Shown in pieces: positions 27,455-36,699 of a stretch of DNA of 64,000 bases (the first letter of the stretch is position 1; each line of letters opens with the position of its first letter). This DNA comes from Asticcacaulis sp. AC402 (GTDB taxonomy: Bacteria > Pseudomonadota > Alphaproteobacteria > Caulobacterales > Caulobacteraceae). The notes beneath the pieces are model-generated. The model made no database searches and was not told the origin of the DNA. It saw only the letters and a program-made list of their open reading frames with translations. The position numbers were made by a program, and so were the translations under genes. The stretch covers positions 248,001 to 312,000 of the forward strand of contig NZ_AWGC01000006.1 in assembly GCF_000495835.1 (NCBI RefSeq). The letters are read 5' to 3'.

Positions 27455-28855
27455 ATGCAAAAAATCACCGCCGCGGGCCGGGCCGCCGTCATCCTCGCCG
27501 CCGGCCAGGGTACGCGCATGAAATCGCCGGTTCCCAAGGTGCTGCACAAGATCGGCGGGCGGACCATGCTGGACCGCGCCATCGATGCCGCCTTCGAGGT
27601 CGGCTGTGAGCGGGTGATCGTGGTGGTCGGAACCCATTCGCCGGCCGTGCGCGCCACGGCCGAAAAGCGCGTCGGCTCGGCCAATATCGTTGTCCAGGAC
27701 CCGCCCCAGGGCACGGGCCACGCCGTTAATGTGGCGCGCGAAGCCTTGCAGGACTTCGACGGGACCGTTATCGTCACCTATGGCGACAGCCCGCTGATGG
27801 CGGCCAAAGTGCTTGAGCCCGTCTTCACCCTGGCGGCTGCCGCGGATATCGCCGTGCTGGGATTCGTCGCCCATGATCCGGGCGCCTACGGCCGGCTGGT
27901 GCTGGACGGAGACCGGTTGAATGAGATCGTCGAGGCGCGCGAAGCCAGCAAGGAGCAGTTCGCCATCAAATCGTGCAACTCCGGTGTGCTGGCCTGCGAT
28001 CGCGAACTATTGTTCCAGCTTTTGAGAAACGTCAAAAACGAGAACTCCAAGGGTGAGTACTATCTTACCGATGTTGTCGGTCTCGCCAAGGCGCAGGGCT
28101 TGCAGCCGCGCGTCACCATGGCGCTGGAGCACGAGGTGCTGGGCGCCAACAGCCAGGCCGAACTGGCCGCCATCGAAAAGGTGTGGCAGGACGGGGTCCG
28201 TCGCAGTTTCATGGACAATGGCGTCCACATGCCGGCGCCCGAGACGGTGTTTTTCAATTGGGATACTCAGGTCGAGGCCGGCGTGGTGATCGAGCCCAAT
28301 GTGGTCTTTGGTGACGGCGTTCATGTCGCTTCCGGTGCCGTCATCCGGGCGTTCTCGCACCTGGAAGGCTGCAAGGTCGGCGAGGGCGCTCTGATCGGGC
28401 CGTACGCGCGTCTGCGTCCGGGGGCAGACATCGGCAAGGACGCTCATATCGGCAACTTCGTCGAGGTCAAGAACGTCACGATCGGCGAGGGTGCCAAGGC
28501 CAATCACCTCAGCTATCTCGGCGACGGTTCGGTCGGCGCAGGGGCCAATATCGGCGCCGGCACCATCTTCTGTAACTATGACGGCTTTTTCAAGCACAAG
28601 ACGGTGGTCGGAGACCGCGCCTTTATCGGCTCTAACTCGTCGCTGGTGGCGCCGGTGACCATCGGCCAGGGCGCGATCACTGGTTCGGGCTCGGTGATCA
28701 CCCAGGATGTGCCGCCCGATGCCCTGGCTTTGACTCGCGCGCCGCAGGTGGCGAAGGAAAGCTGGGCGGCGACTTTCCGTGAACGCAAACTGGCTGAGAA
28801 GGCGGCGAAAGCGCGCTCAAGCAGCGCAGCGGTAGCGCAAGGAAAAATGTCATGA
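27455..28855 (+). CDS. glmU: Bifunctional UDP-GlcNAc pyrophosphorylase / GlcN-1-P acetyltransferase
   Basis: 466 residues. GlmU makes UDP-N-acetylglucosamine for peptidoglycan and lipopolysaccharide. The N-terminal nucleotidyltransferase starts [39 protein letters not shown] and YGDSPLM follow. From about residue 255 the left-handed beta-helix begins ([44 protein letters not shown]). The C-terminal tail [15 protein letters not shown] is encoded by a 26-nt junction hairpin (28813-28838). The stop overlaps rpiA as ATGA. Confidence 0.97.
   Translation: MQKITAAGRAAVILAAGQGTRMKSPVPKVLHKIGGRTMLDRAIDAAFEVGCERVIVVVGTHSPAVRATAEKRVGSANIVVQDPPQGTGHAVNVAREALQDFDGTVIVTYGDSPLMAAKVLEPVFTLAAAADIAVLGFVAHDPGAYGRLVLDGDRLNEIVEAREASKEQFAIKSCNSGVLACDRELLFQLLRNVKNENSKGEYYLTDVVGLAKAQGLQPRVTMALEHEVLGANSQAELAAIEKVWQDGVRRSFMDNGVHMPAPETVFFNWDTQVEAGVVIEPNVVFGDGVHVASGAVIRAFSHLEGCKVGEGALIGPYARLRPGADIGKDAHIGNFVEVKNVTIGEGAKANHLSYLGDGSVGAGANIGAGTIFCNYDGFFKHKTVVGDRAFIGSNSSLVAPVTIGQGAITGSGSVITQDVPPDALALTRAPQVAKESWAATFRERKLAEKAAKARSSSAAVAQGKMS
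28813..28838 (+). promoter_or_regulatory. 26-nt junction hairpin, glmU-rpiA
   Basis: GCGCT at the 5' side pairs with AGCGC at the 3' side; between them is CAAGCAGCGCAGCGGT. It is followed by AAGGAA, the likely ribosome-binding site for rpiA, with ATG 13 bases after the hairpin. It matches hairpins in scoAB and pnt. Confidence 0.65.
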
Positions 28856-29544
28856 CGGTTGATGAGCAAAAGGAAGCGGTCGGCGAGGCCGCGCTGAAGT
28901 ATGTAAAACCAGGCATGAAGGTGGGCTTAGGCACCGGATCGACGGCGGCGTGGTTTGTCAAGGCGGTTGCTCGCGAGGTCAAGGCAGGGCTGAAACTGAC
29001 CCTCGTTTCGACGTCGGTTCAGACCACGCAATTGGCTGAAAGCCTCGGCCTGGCCATCAAAGATATCAACGATGTTGGCATGCTGGACCTGTGCGTCGAC
29101 GGCGCCGATGAGGTCGGTGAAGGCCTGGCCCTGATCAAGGGTGGCGGCGGGGCACTGTTGCGTGAGAAGCTTATCTGGGAACTGGCGAAGACTTGCGTGG
29201 TTATCGCCGATGCCGCCAAGCACGTGCCGGTCCTGGGCAAGTTCCCTTTGCCGATCGAAGTCGAACCGTTCGCCTGGAAGGGCACGGTCAACCGGGTCAG
29301 CGACGTCCTGGTCGAATTCGAAATTGATAAGCTGCCCGTTATGCGCAAAAAAGACGGCCAGCCATGGATTACGGACGGAGGCAATCTTATCTTCGACGTG
29401 GCGTGCGGGCGGATCGAGGATCCGAGCGGATTGGGTGCGGCTCTGAAGTCGGTGACGGGTGTGGTCGATCACGGCCTGTTCCTGGACCTGGCCGAGGTGG
29501 CGTTGATCGCGACTCCCGACGGTGTCAGGATTGTCGAACCATGA
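28852..29544 (+). CDS. rpiA: Ribose-5-phosphate isomerase A
   Basis: 230 residues. RpiA interconverts ribose-5-phosphate and ribulose-5-phosphate in the pentose phosphate pathway. Family blocks are [48 protein letters not shown] (with the catalytic residues of the DGAD motif) and [15 protein letters not shown]. It is translationally coupled to glmU by an ATGA overlap. Confidence 0.97.
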   Translation: MTVDEQKEAVGEAALKYVKPGMKVGLGTGSTAAWFVKAVAREVKAGLKLTLVSTSVQTTQLAESLGLAIKDINDVGMLDLCVDGADEVGEGLALIKGGGGALLREKLIWELAKTCVVIADAAKHVPVLGKFPLPIEVEPFAWKGTVNRVSDVLVEFEIDKLPVMRKKDGQPWITDGGNLIFDVACGRIEDPSGLGAALKSVTGVVDHGLFLDLAEVALIATPDGVRIVEP

Positions 29545-29590
29545 GAAGGATTTTTAAACACGGAAAGCTCGGACAAGAAAAGAAAGAATT

Positions 29591-29705
29591 GACCACGAAC
29601 CACACGAACAGACACGAACGAGTGCCAAGGGTGCTCAATGTTTTCTGAAAAAGCTTAGGCCTTTTGTGTCTTTATTGTTCGTGTCTGTTCGTGTGGTTCG
29701 TGGTT
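29591..29705. repeat. Inverted repeat with tandem-word arms (CACGAACAGA type), copy 1
   Basis: The left arm 29591-29619 reads as CACGAAC words separated by CA/AGA spacers (starting GACCACGAACCACACGAACA), and the right arm 29677-29704 is the complement. The rpiA-gor intergenic stretch 29545-29821 otherwise holds nothing I recognise. Confidence 0.75.
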
Positions 29706-29821
29706 GAAAAACCTTGCTCGAATGCCGCTGCGCGGCGGATTCGGAACAACCCAGAAGTCGGTCTTCTCCGTGGCCAAATACTACAAACGAAGCCGCATAC
29801 GCGGACCCATAAAGGCGAACC

Positions 29822-31195
29822 ATGTCTGAGTATGACTACGATCTGTTTGTGATAGGTGCCGGCTCCGGCGGTGTTCGCGCCGCGCGGTTGGCGGCCAATA
29901 TGGGCCTGAAGGTCGGCGTCGCCGAGGAAGACCGCCCGGGCGGCACCTGCGTTCTGCGCGGCTGCGTCCCCAAAAAGTTCATGGTCTATGCCTCGGAAGT
30001 GCCGTCTAATATCGACTATGCCCGCGGTTTCGGCTGGGACGTGCAACTGGGTAAGTTCGACTGGCATCAGTTCAAGACCCATAATCAGGCCGAGGTCACC
30101 CGCCTGTCCGGCATCTATGGCTCCAACCTGGCCCGGGCTGGTGCCGAACTTATCCCGTGCCATGCCGGGTTCAAGGACGACCACACCCTTATCCTGACGT
30201 CATCGGACGGTACGGCCCGCGAAGTGACGGCCAAGACTATCCTGATTGCCACCGGCGGTTGGCCCTTCTTGCCACAACATTGCCCCGGCGTGCTGGAACA
30301 CGCCCTGACCTCGAACGACATGTTCGAACTGCCGGAATTGCCGAAGAAGATGGTCATTGTCGGCGGCGGCTATATCGCCGTAGAGTTCGCCGGCATCATG
30401 AACGGCCTGGGCGTCGACGTCACCCTGATGTACCGCGCCGAAAAGATCCTGCGCGGCTTCGACAGCGATGTCCGCGATCATCTGACCGCCGAAATGAAGC
30501 TGCGCGGCATCAGCATCCTGACCGGTGTCGATCCGATCAAGCTGCATACCGAAGGCGACGCTGTTATCCTGCACCTCAACAATGGCGAACGCTTCACGAC
30601 GGGCAAGGTGATGTACGCCTCCGGCCGCAAGCCCAAGACCGAAGGCCTGAATCTGGACGTGCTCGATATCAAGGTCGATGTCCATGGCGCCATTCCGGTC
30701 GATGCTTTTTCGCGCACCGCAGTTCCGCATATTTTCGCCATCGGGGACGTCACCAACCGCATGAACCTGACGCCTGTGGCCATTCGCGAGGCCGTGGCCT
30801 TTGTCGAGACGGCGCTGAAGGACAATCCGGTCGCCTACGATCACAGTAACATCCCGACAGCGGTCTTTTCCCAGCCCGAGATCGGTACGGTGGGCTTGAG
30901 CGAAGACGACGCCAAGACCAAGGGCATCGTCTACGATGTCTACCAGACGCGCTTCCGGCCGATGAAGACGGCCTTTGTCGGTGGCGAGAGCCGCACCCTC
31001 ATGAAGCTGATTGTCCAGGCCGACAGCGACGTCGTCATCGGCTGCCATATCGTCGGCCACGACGCGGGTGAGATGATCCAGTTGGCCGGGATCGCCGTCA
31101 AGGCGCGGCTGACCAAGGCGCAGTGGGATGCCACCTGCGCCGTCCACCCGACCGCGGCGGAAGAACTGGTCACCATCAAGGATAAGCGGCTGTGA
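29822..31195 (+). CDS. gor: Glutathione-disulfide reductase
   Basis: 457 residues. The redox-active pair is Cys43/Cys48 in GGTCVLRGCVPKKFMVYASE, the FAD motif is LFVIGAGSGGVRAARLAANMG at 8-28, and the NADPH site is KKMVIVGGGYIAVEFAGIMNGLGVDVTLMYR. The C-terminal catalytic histidine is in CAVHPTAAEEL. It keeps glutathione reduced in the cytoplasm. The stop overlaps the GTG start of the next gene (GTGA). Confidence 0.95.
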   Translation: MSEYDYDLFVIGAGSGGVRAARLAANMGLKVGVAEEDRPGGTCVLRGCVPKKFMVYASEVPSNIDYARGFGWDVQLGKFDWHQFKTHNQAEVTRLSGIYGSNLARAGAELIPCHAGFKDDHTLILTSSDGTAREVTAKTILIATGGWPFLPQHCPGVLEHALTSNDMFELPELPKKMVIVGGGYIAVEFAGIMNGLGVDVTLMYRAEKILRGFDSDVRDHLTAEMKLRGISILTGVDPIKLHTEGDAVILHLNNGERFTTGKVMYASGRKPKTEGLNLDVLDIKVDVHGAIPVDAFSRTAVPHIFAIGDVTNRMNLTPVAIREAVAFVETALKDNPVAYDHSNIPTAVFSQPEIGTVGLSEDDAKTKGIVYDVYQTRFRPMKTAFVGGESRTLMKLIVQADSDVVIGCHIVGHDAGEMIQLAGIAVKARLTKAQWDATCAVHPTAAEELVTIKDKRL

Positions 31196-32523
31196 CAGCA
31201 AAAGGAGCCTGGGAGGCTGTTAAGGCGCATTATGCGGAAGTTTGGTTGCTGTTCGGCCTGACCTGGCTTCCGGTCTTTGCCTGGGTTGTGCCGACCGCTC
31301 TTCCGGCCATGCTGTTTATCTGGGGAATTCCGCTGCTGGTCTATCTCGGCCGGATAAAGCGCTTCTGGCCCGCCGCCGCCATCACCGGTGTCATGGTCTT
31401 GCTCGGTTTCCTGAGATCGGAATTCGTCGTCTATCTGCTGGAGGGCAAGGGGCTGGCAGCTGCTTTCGCCACCAAATACTGGTTCGCCCCGACCTTTGCC
31501 TGGCTGGTGTCCTGGGCGGTGATTGCCGGCTTCGATGCCTTGCCGGACGCGCAGGCGCCGCGTCTGGCGACCTGGTTCGGCTGGCTGATGGTGGGGCTTT
31601 CTGTGGTTCAGGTGTTGGAAAGCCTCAGTCGTATGAGTTTGCGTACCCATTTGAACGACGCCTTCGCCGCCATGGACAATCCGCTCTTCGACGCGTCTCG
31701 GCCGGAGATGCTGATCGTCCACATGTTGAACTGCAATGTCTACCTGACGCTGCTGTTCTGGCCGTTGGCCATGTGGTTCGAGCATCGGCGCCAATATGGT
31801 CATATCGGCGTGTTGGCGATGGCCGTCATCGCCGGAGCCGTCGCTTCCGACGCAAATGCCCATCTGTTGGCGCTCGCGGCCTCAGGCGTCGTCTTCTTTG
31901 CGGTGCGCTACTGGCCCAAAGCTTTGCGGCGGGTTCAGCCGCACAGGCTGCTGGCCGGCTTGAGCGCCGCGACCATCCTGGGCCTGCCCGTCGCCATCTA
32001 TGCCGCCATCAGATCGGGCCTGTTCCAGCACATCAAGACCGAAATCCTGCCGTCATGGGCGGCGCGGATCGATATCTGGACCTTTACCGTGGAGCGCTCT
32101 CTGGAAAAGCCTTGGTGGGGCTGGGGCTACGAGACGGCACGGACCTTTGATCCGATGATCCCGAACCATCCGCATAACCTGTCGCTCCAGGCCTGGATGG
32201 AGCTTGGCATCCCCGGTCTGGTACTGCTGGGAGCGCTGTGGTTTGTCCTCTTCTGGCTGTCTGGCCCAAAGGAAGGCTACGGCGAAGCGAAAGACGACGG
32301 TTTCCACGAAATCAGCTCTGTAGAGGCGCAGACGCCTGCAACCCAGAGCGTGGCCCAGCGCGCCGTGCCCTATATCCTGGCCGCCGCATCGGGCTATTTC
32401 GTTATCAATCTGGTCAGCTACGGCTTATGGCGGTCGTGGTACTATTGCCTCGGCGCGGTGATGGTGGCGGCCTTCCTTTTGATGTTCAAGGCCGCAAGTC
32501 AGCCGATAAAGTTACGAACTTAA
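31192..32523 (+). CDS. O-antigen ligase-like polytopic membrane protein (Wzy_C type)
   Basis: 443 residues, about 11 membrane segments. The periplasmic signature of the O-antigen ligase/polymerase family is present: AARIDIWTFTVERSLEKPWWGWGYETARTF followed by PNHPHNLSLQAWMELGIPGLVLL. Members transfer surface polysaccharide chains to lipid A-core or polymerise them. The GTG start overlaps the gor stop. No polysaccharide genes adjoin it other than the distant GT9 gene (5939), so the substrate is open. Confidence 0.82.
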   Translation: MTAKGAWEAVKAHYAEVWLLFGLTWLPVFAWVVPTALPAMLFIWGIPLLVYLGRIKRFWPAAAITGVMVLLGFLRSEFVVYLLEGKGLAAAFATKYWFAPTFAWLVSWAVIAGFDALPDAQAPRLATWFGWLMVGLSVVQVLESLSRMSLRTHLNDAFAAMDNPLFDASRPEMLIVHMLNCNVYLTLLFWPLAMWFEHRRQYGHIGVLAMAVIAGAVASDANAHLLALAASGVVFFAVRYWPKALRRVQPHRLLAGLSAATILGLPVAIYAAIRSGLFQHIKTEILPSWAARIDIWTFTVERSLEKPWWGWGYETARTFDPMIPNHPHNLSLQAWMELGIPGLVLLGALWFVLFWLSGPKEGYGEAKDDGFHEISSVEAQTPATQSVAQRAVPYILAAASGYFVINLVSYGLWRSWYYCLGAVMVAAFLLMFKAASQPIKLRT

Positions 32524-32679
32524 CTATAACCGACGGAATTTACAGTTATTTTTCACAGAGACAGCGTTGTCTTCAAAGGTTTTGCGGTTGAAACTGTGGC
32601 TATGAGTGCGTAAATTGGGTTTTTGGGTGGGCGTGCCTTACATTCCGTTGGCGCGAACACTGTGTGGAATACAGTTACA

Positions 32680-34053
32680 ATGAACAAGATCTGGTCTCCG
32701 AAGGACTGGCGCCAAATGCCGGCCCTGCACATACCGAACGACTACCCCGATCCGCAGGCCCTGGCCGCGGCAGAGGGCGAACTGGCGAGCCTCCCGCCGC
32801 TGGTGTTTGCCGGCGAAGCGCGCCGCCTCACCACGGCCCTGGGCCAGGTTGCCAGCGGCAACGCTTTCCTGCTTCAAGGCGGTGACTGCGCTGAGAGCTT
32901 CAAGGAGTTTTCGGCTGACAATATCCGCGACACCTTCCGCCTGATCCTGCAGATGGCGATCGTCCTGACCTTTGCCGGCGGGCGGCCGGTGGTCAAGGTC
33001 GGCCGCATCGCCGGCCAGTTTGGCAAGCCGCGCTCGTCACCGATCGAGACCATCGATGGCGTCACCCTGCCGTCCTATCGCGGCGACAATATCAATGGCA
33101 TGGACTTCACGCCGGAAGCGCGCATCCCCGATCCGCAGCGCCTGCTGAAGGCCTATCACCAGTCGTCGGCGACGCTGAACCTGCTGCGGGCCTTTGCCAA
33201 TGGCGGCTATGCCGACCTGTACAACATCCATAAGTGGACCCTGGGCTTTGTCTCCGGTTCGCCCCAGGGCGAGCGTTACAAGGCCCTGGCAGAGAAGATC
33301 TCCGAGACGCTGAGCTTCATGTCGGCGATCGGCATCACCTCGGACAGCCACCCCTCGATCCGCAGCGTCGACGTCTTCACCTCACATGAGGCGCTGCTCC
33401 TTAACGTCGAGCAGGCCATGACCCGGGTCGATTCGACCTCGGGCGACTGGTACGACACCTCGGCCCATATGCTGTGGATCGGCGAGCGCACGCGCCAACT
33501 GGATGGCGCCCACGTCAACTTCATGAAGGGCATCAAGAACCCGATCGGCGTCAAGTGCGGCCCGACCCTGGAGCCTGACGACCTGGTTCGACTGATCGAC
33601 GCTTTGAACCCGGAAGCTATTCCGGGCCGTCTGACCCTGATCGGTCGTTTCGGTTCCGACAAGATCACCGAACGCCTGCCGAAGCTGATGGCGGCGACCC
33701 GCAAGCACGGCGTGCCCGTTGTGTGGTCGATCGACCCGATGCACGGCAATGTCGTCAAGGCGGCCAATGGCTACAAGACGCGACCCTTCGACCGCATCCT
33801 GGCCGAGGTCCGTTCGTTCGTCGATATTGCCGCCGGCGAAAGCGTTCATCCGGGCGGCATGCATCTGGAAATGACCGGCCAAAACGTGACGGAATGCACC
33901 GGCGGCGCTTTTGCCCTGTCGGAAGAGGACCTGCGCGATCGGTACCACACGCACTGCGACCCGCGCCTCAATGCCGACCAGGCGCTGGAACTGAGTTTCC
34001 TGGTGGCCGAGCGCCTCCATGCGTTGAAGGACAAGGCCGTCAAGGCGGCGTGA
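32680..34053 (+). CDS. aroG: Class II 3-deoxy-7-phosphoheptulonate (DAHP) synthase
   Basis: 457 residues from ATG 32680. The class II (plant/Pseudomonas PhzC-like) enzyme condenses PEP with erythrose-4-phosphate, the first step to aromatic amino acids. Metal and PEP sites appear as [15 protein letters not shown] (Cys ligand), [40 protein letters not shown]-like [16 protein letters not shown], and [11 protein letters not shown]. No chorismate mutase domain is fused. A strong terminator follows directly. Confidence 0.95.
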   Translation: MNKIWSPKDWRQMPALHIPNDYPDPQALAAAEGELASLPPLVFAGEARRLTTALGQVASGNAFLLQGGDCAESFKEFSADNIRDTFRLILQMAIVLTFAGGRPVVKVGRIAGQFGKPRSSPIETIDGVTLPSYRGDNINGMDFTPEARIPDPQRLLKAYHQSSATLNLLRAFANGGYADLYNIHKWTLGFVSGSPQGERYKALAEKISETLSFMSAIGITSDSHPSIRSVDVFTSHEALLLNVEQAMTRVDSTSGDWYDTSAHMLWIGERTRQLDGAHVNFMKGIKNPIGVKCGPTLEPDDLVRLIDALNPEAIPGRLTLIGRFGSDKITERLPKLMAATRKHGVPVVWSIDPMHGNVVKAANGYKTRPFDRILAEVRSFVDIAAGESVHPGGMHLEMTGQNVTECTGGAFALSEEDLRDRYHTHCDPRLNADQALELSFLVAERLHALKDKAVKAA

Positions 34054-34082
34054 TACAGCTTTCCATAAAGGAATGAATATGC

Positions 34083-34118
34083 AAGTCTCCGGTGAAACCT
34101 TCACCGGAGACTTTTTTC
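34083..34118 (+). terminator. Rho-independent terminator between DAHP synthase and prolyl oligopeptidase
   Basis: AAGTCTCCGGTGAA and its complement form a 14-bp stem with a 3-base loop (34083-34113), and the T-run lies at 34112-34117. The next gene's ATG is at 34119, immediately after the T-run. Confidence 0.92.
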
Positions 34119-36212
34119 ATGCGCGGAATATGGATGACTGCGGCCTTGTTCCTGGCGTTTCCGGCCTTGGCGGCAGAACCGCCGGTGGCGAAGAAGGTGC
34201 CTTACGAGATTAAGGCCCCCTTCGGCGCTGTACGTAACGACGACTATTATTGGCTGCGCGACGACACGCGCCAGAACGAGGAGATGCTGGCCTATCTACG
34301 CGCTGAAAACGCCTATGCCGATACCGTCCTGGCCGACAGCAAGCCCTTGGCTGAAACCCTCTACAAGGAAGTCACCGCCCGCCTGGTGCCCGACGATTCC
34401 AGCGTGCCCTACCTGAAGGGTGGCTATTGGTACTATACGCGATATGTCGCGGGGAAAGACTACGCTGTGGTCGCCCGGCGCAAGGGCGAGATGACGGCGC
34501 CGGAAGAAATCCTGCTGGACCAGAATGCGATGGCGGCGGGCAAGGGCTATTTCCGCGTCGGCGCCTGGGTCGTTAGTCCGGACAAGACGAAGATCGCCTG
34601 GGCTGAGGACACGGTAGGCCGCGGCCAGTACGGTCTGAAGGTCAAGGATATCGCCACCGGGGCGATGCTTGACGTTGCGGTCAGCAATATCGAGGACATC
34701 GTCTGGTCCGACGACAATAAGACCCTTTTCTATATCGACAAGGACCCGGTGACCCTGCTGTCCAAACGGGTCAAGGCGCATGTGATCGGCACGGAAGCGT
34801 CGGCCGATCGACTAGTCTACGAAGAGGCCGACGACAGCTATTACATAGCGCTGGGCCGCACGACGTCGGATAAATATGTCTGTATCTATCTTCGTGCGAC
34901 GGTGAGCGAAGAGCAACGCTGCGCTCCGGCCGACGGCGGCGATTTCGCCGTCATCGCGCCGCGCGAGCGCGACTTCCTGTACAATGCGGACCATGTCACC
35001 GGCCGATGGGTGATCCGTACCAACTGGCGGGCCAAGAACTACCAGTTGATGACCTTGCCCGATACGCAGAGGTTTGGGGATCGGACGACGTGGGCGGATT
35101 TTGTGCCGCATAGCGCCGATGCCTTTATCGAGAATTTTCAGCCGTTCGATGCCTTTGTCGCCATCGAGGAGCGGGTAGGTGGCAACAAGCGGTTGCGTTT
35201 GCTGACCAGCGAGGGGGTATCGACGCCGGTTCAAAGCGATGAACCGGCCTATGTCATGGGTCTTAACGTCAATCCCGATCCGGCGTCCGACTGGGTGCGC
35301 TATGCCTATGGATCACTGACCACGCCAGACACTATCTATGAAAGCAACGTCAAAACCGGAGAGCGCCGCACCCTGAAGGTCCAGCCCGTGCCGGGCTACG
35401 ACGCCACGCAGTATGTCACCGAGCGCCTGTGGGCGGCGGCGCGTGACGGCACCAAGATTCCGGTCTCGCTTGTCTACAAGAAGGGTTTCTCAAAAGACGG
35501 GACGGCGGCCGTCTACCAGATCGGTTACGGCGCTTACGGCGCATCGTCGGACCCGTCGTTCAACCCGATAGTCCCAAGCTTGCTCGACCGCGGCATGGTG
35601 GTGGCGATTGCCCATATCCGCGGTGGCCAGGAAATGGGCCGCCAGTGGTATGACGACGGCCATCTGATGAACAAGATGAACAGTTTCACTGACTTTATCG
35701 ACGTGACCCGCTACCTGGTCGACCAGAAGTATGCCGCCCGGAAACGCGTGGCCGGTTTCGGCCGCAGCGCCGGCGGGCTGCTGATGGGAGCGGTGGCCAA
35801 TATGGCGCCTGACGACTACGGCGTCATCGTCACCCAGGTGCCGTTCGTTGATGCTGTGACAACCATGCTGGACGCCTCGATTCCTCTGACGACCAACGAG
35901 TATGACGAGTGGGGCAATCCGGAACAAAAACCGTTCTACGACTACATGATGACCTATTCGCCTTACGACAATGTCGCAGCCCAGGCCTATCCGCCGATCT
36001 ATGTCTCGACGGGTCTGTGGGACAGTCAGGTCCAGTACTACGAGCCGACCAAGTGGGTGGCGAAACTGCGCAGCCTGAAGACCGGCCATGCGCCGCTGGT
36101 CTACCGCGTCAATATGGAAGCCGGCCACGGCGGCAAGTCGGGCCGCTTCCGCCGTTGGGAAGAACTGTCCGAAGCCATGGCCTTCATGATGATTCAGTTG
36201 AAGGTGGAGTAA
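34119..36212 (+). CDS. S9 family prolyl oligopeptidase (oligopeptidase B-like), secreted
   Basis: About 697 residues with a short signal peptide (MRGIWMTAALFLAFPALAAEPP). The beta-propeller covers roughly 60-420 and the alpha/beta hydrolase domain the rest, with the nucleophile in RVAGFGRSAGGLLMGAVANM, a catalytic His in the C-terminal NMEAGHGGKSGR, and YDEWGNP before it, as in oligopeptidase B. It cuts short peptides, probably in the periplasm. The start lies at the end of a terminator with no visible ribosome-binding site. The TAA stop is shared with the ATACCAA element at 36210. Confidence 0.9.
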   Translation: MRGIWMTAALFLAFPALAAEPPVAKKVPYEIKAPFGAVRNDDYYWLRDDTRQNEEMLAYLRAENAYADTVLADSKPLAETLYKEVTARLVPDDSSVPYLKGGYWYYTRYVAGKDYAVVARRKGEMTAPEEILLDQNAMAAGKGYFRVGAWVVSPDKTKIAWAEDTVGRGQYGLKVKDIATGAMLDVAVSNIEDIVWSDDNKTLFYIDKDPVTLLSKRVKAHVIGTEASADRLVYEEADDSYYIALGRTTSDKYVCIYLRATVSEEQRCAPADGGDFAVIAPRERDFLYNADHVTGRWVIRTNWRAKNYQLMTLPDTQRFGDRTTWADFVPHSADAFIENFQPFDAFVAIEERVGGNKRLRLLTSEGVSTPVQSDEPAYVMGLNVNPDPASDWVRYAYGSLTTPDTIYESNVKTGERRTLKVQPVPGYDATQYVTERLWAAARDGTKIPVSLVYKKGFSKDGTAAVYQIGYGAYGASSDPSFNPIVPSLLDRGMVVAIAHIRGGQEMGRQWYDDGHLMNKMNSFTDFIDVTRYLVDQKYAARKRVAGFGRSAGGLLMGAVANMAPDDYGVIVTQVPFVDAVTTMLDASIPLTTNEYDEWGNPEQKPFYDYMMTYSPYDNVAAQAYPPIYVSTGLWDSQVQYYEPTKWVAKLRSLKTGHAPLVYRVNMEAGHGGKSGRFRRWEELSEAMAFMMIQLKVE

Positions 36213-36361
36213 TACCAACCCGCGAAAATCTTGACTCATCGTGGGTTGGCAAGCGCGCCAGAGAACGTACTTCGGGCGCCCGAGCTTTTGCGAGGAGCCA
36301 TGCGGCGCTTGAGCTGAAAAAATGCGAATACCAAGCGTCATTCTTTATGAGGCTTGGTATA
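36210..36361 (+). repeat. ATACCAA-type hairpin-ended intergenic element, copy 4 (best copy)
   Basis: Starts TAATACCAACCC, with the left hairpin CCAACCC/GGGTTGG, then GGCAAGCGCGCCAGAGAACGT, GGGCGCCCGAGCTTTTGCGA, and the right hairpin ATACCAAGC/GCTTGGTAT around TCATTCTTTATGA. It is the same element as 8558-8723 in the opposite direction. Its first TAA is the stop codon of the oligopeptidase gene. Confidence 0.85.
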
Positions 36362-36370
36362 AGAAGATTT

Positions 36371-36571
36371 GACCACGAACCACACGAACAGACACGAACA
36401 AAGAAAGTGCTAGAGCGCATCCCAAGAAGTGTGACGCTCTTTTTGGATAACAATGAGCTTCAAAAAAAGTTTAGAGCGCCGATCCGATTCTACTGGATCG
36501 GCGCTCTAAGGCCCAACGGACCTATCACGCAAGTCCTGAAGTTCGTGTCTGTTCGTGCAGTTCGTGGTTCA
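36371..36571. repeat. CACGAACAGA-type inverted repeat with two nested AGAGCGC elements
   Basis: The outer arms (36371-36399 and 36541-36570) are the same tandem words as at 29591. Inside are two AGAGCGC pieces: 36412-36455 and a perfect 15-bp hairpin 36472-36510 (TTAGAGCGCCGATCC and complement). Together with the element before it, this fills most of the 487-base gap 36213-36699; the remaining 130 bases before the MATE gene show nothing I can name. Confidence 0.75.
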
Positions 36572-36699
36572 AAAAATCTACCTTGAGGCCGCTTCGTGGG
36601 CTGATGCATTTGCTCAATCGTGCGGCTCGTCAAACGCTGCCCATAGCCAGTTCCTGACCGTCATTGCCCTAAACCGCGACTTCGGTTACAGGAGCGACC

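Noticed and set aside
28858-29472. Minus-strand frames within glmU/rpiA
   Set aside because: Shadows of strongly supported genes; no motifs.
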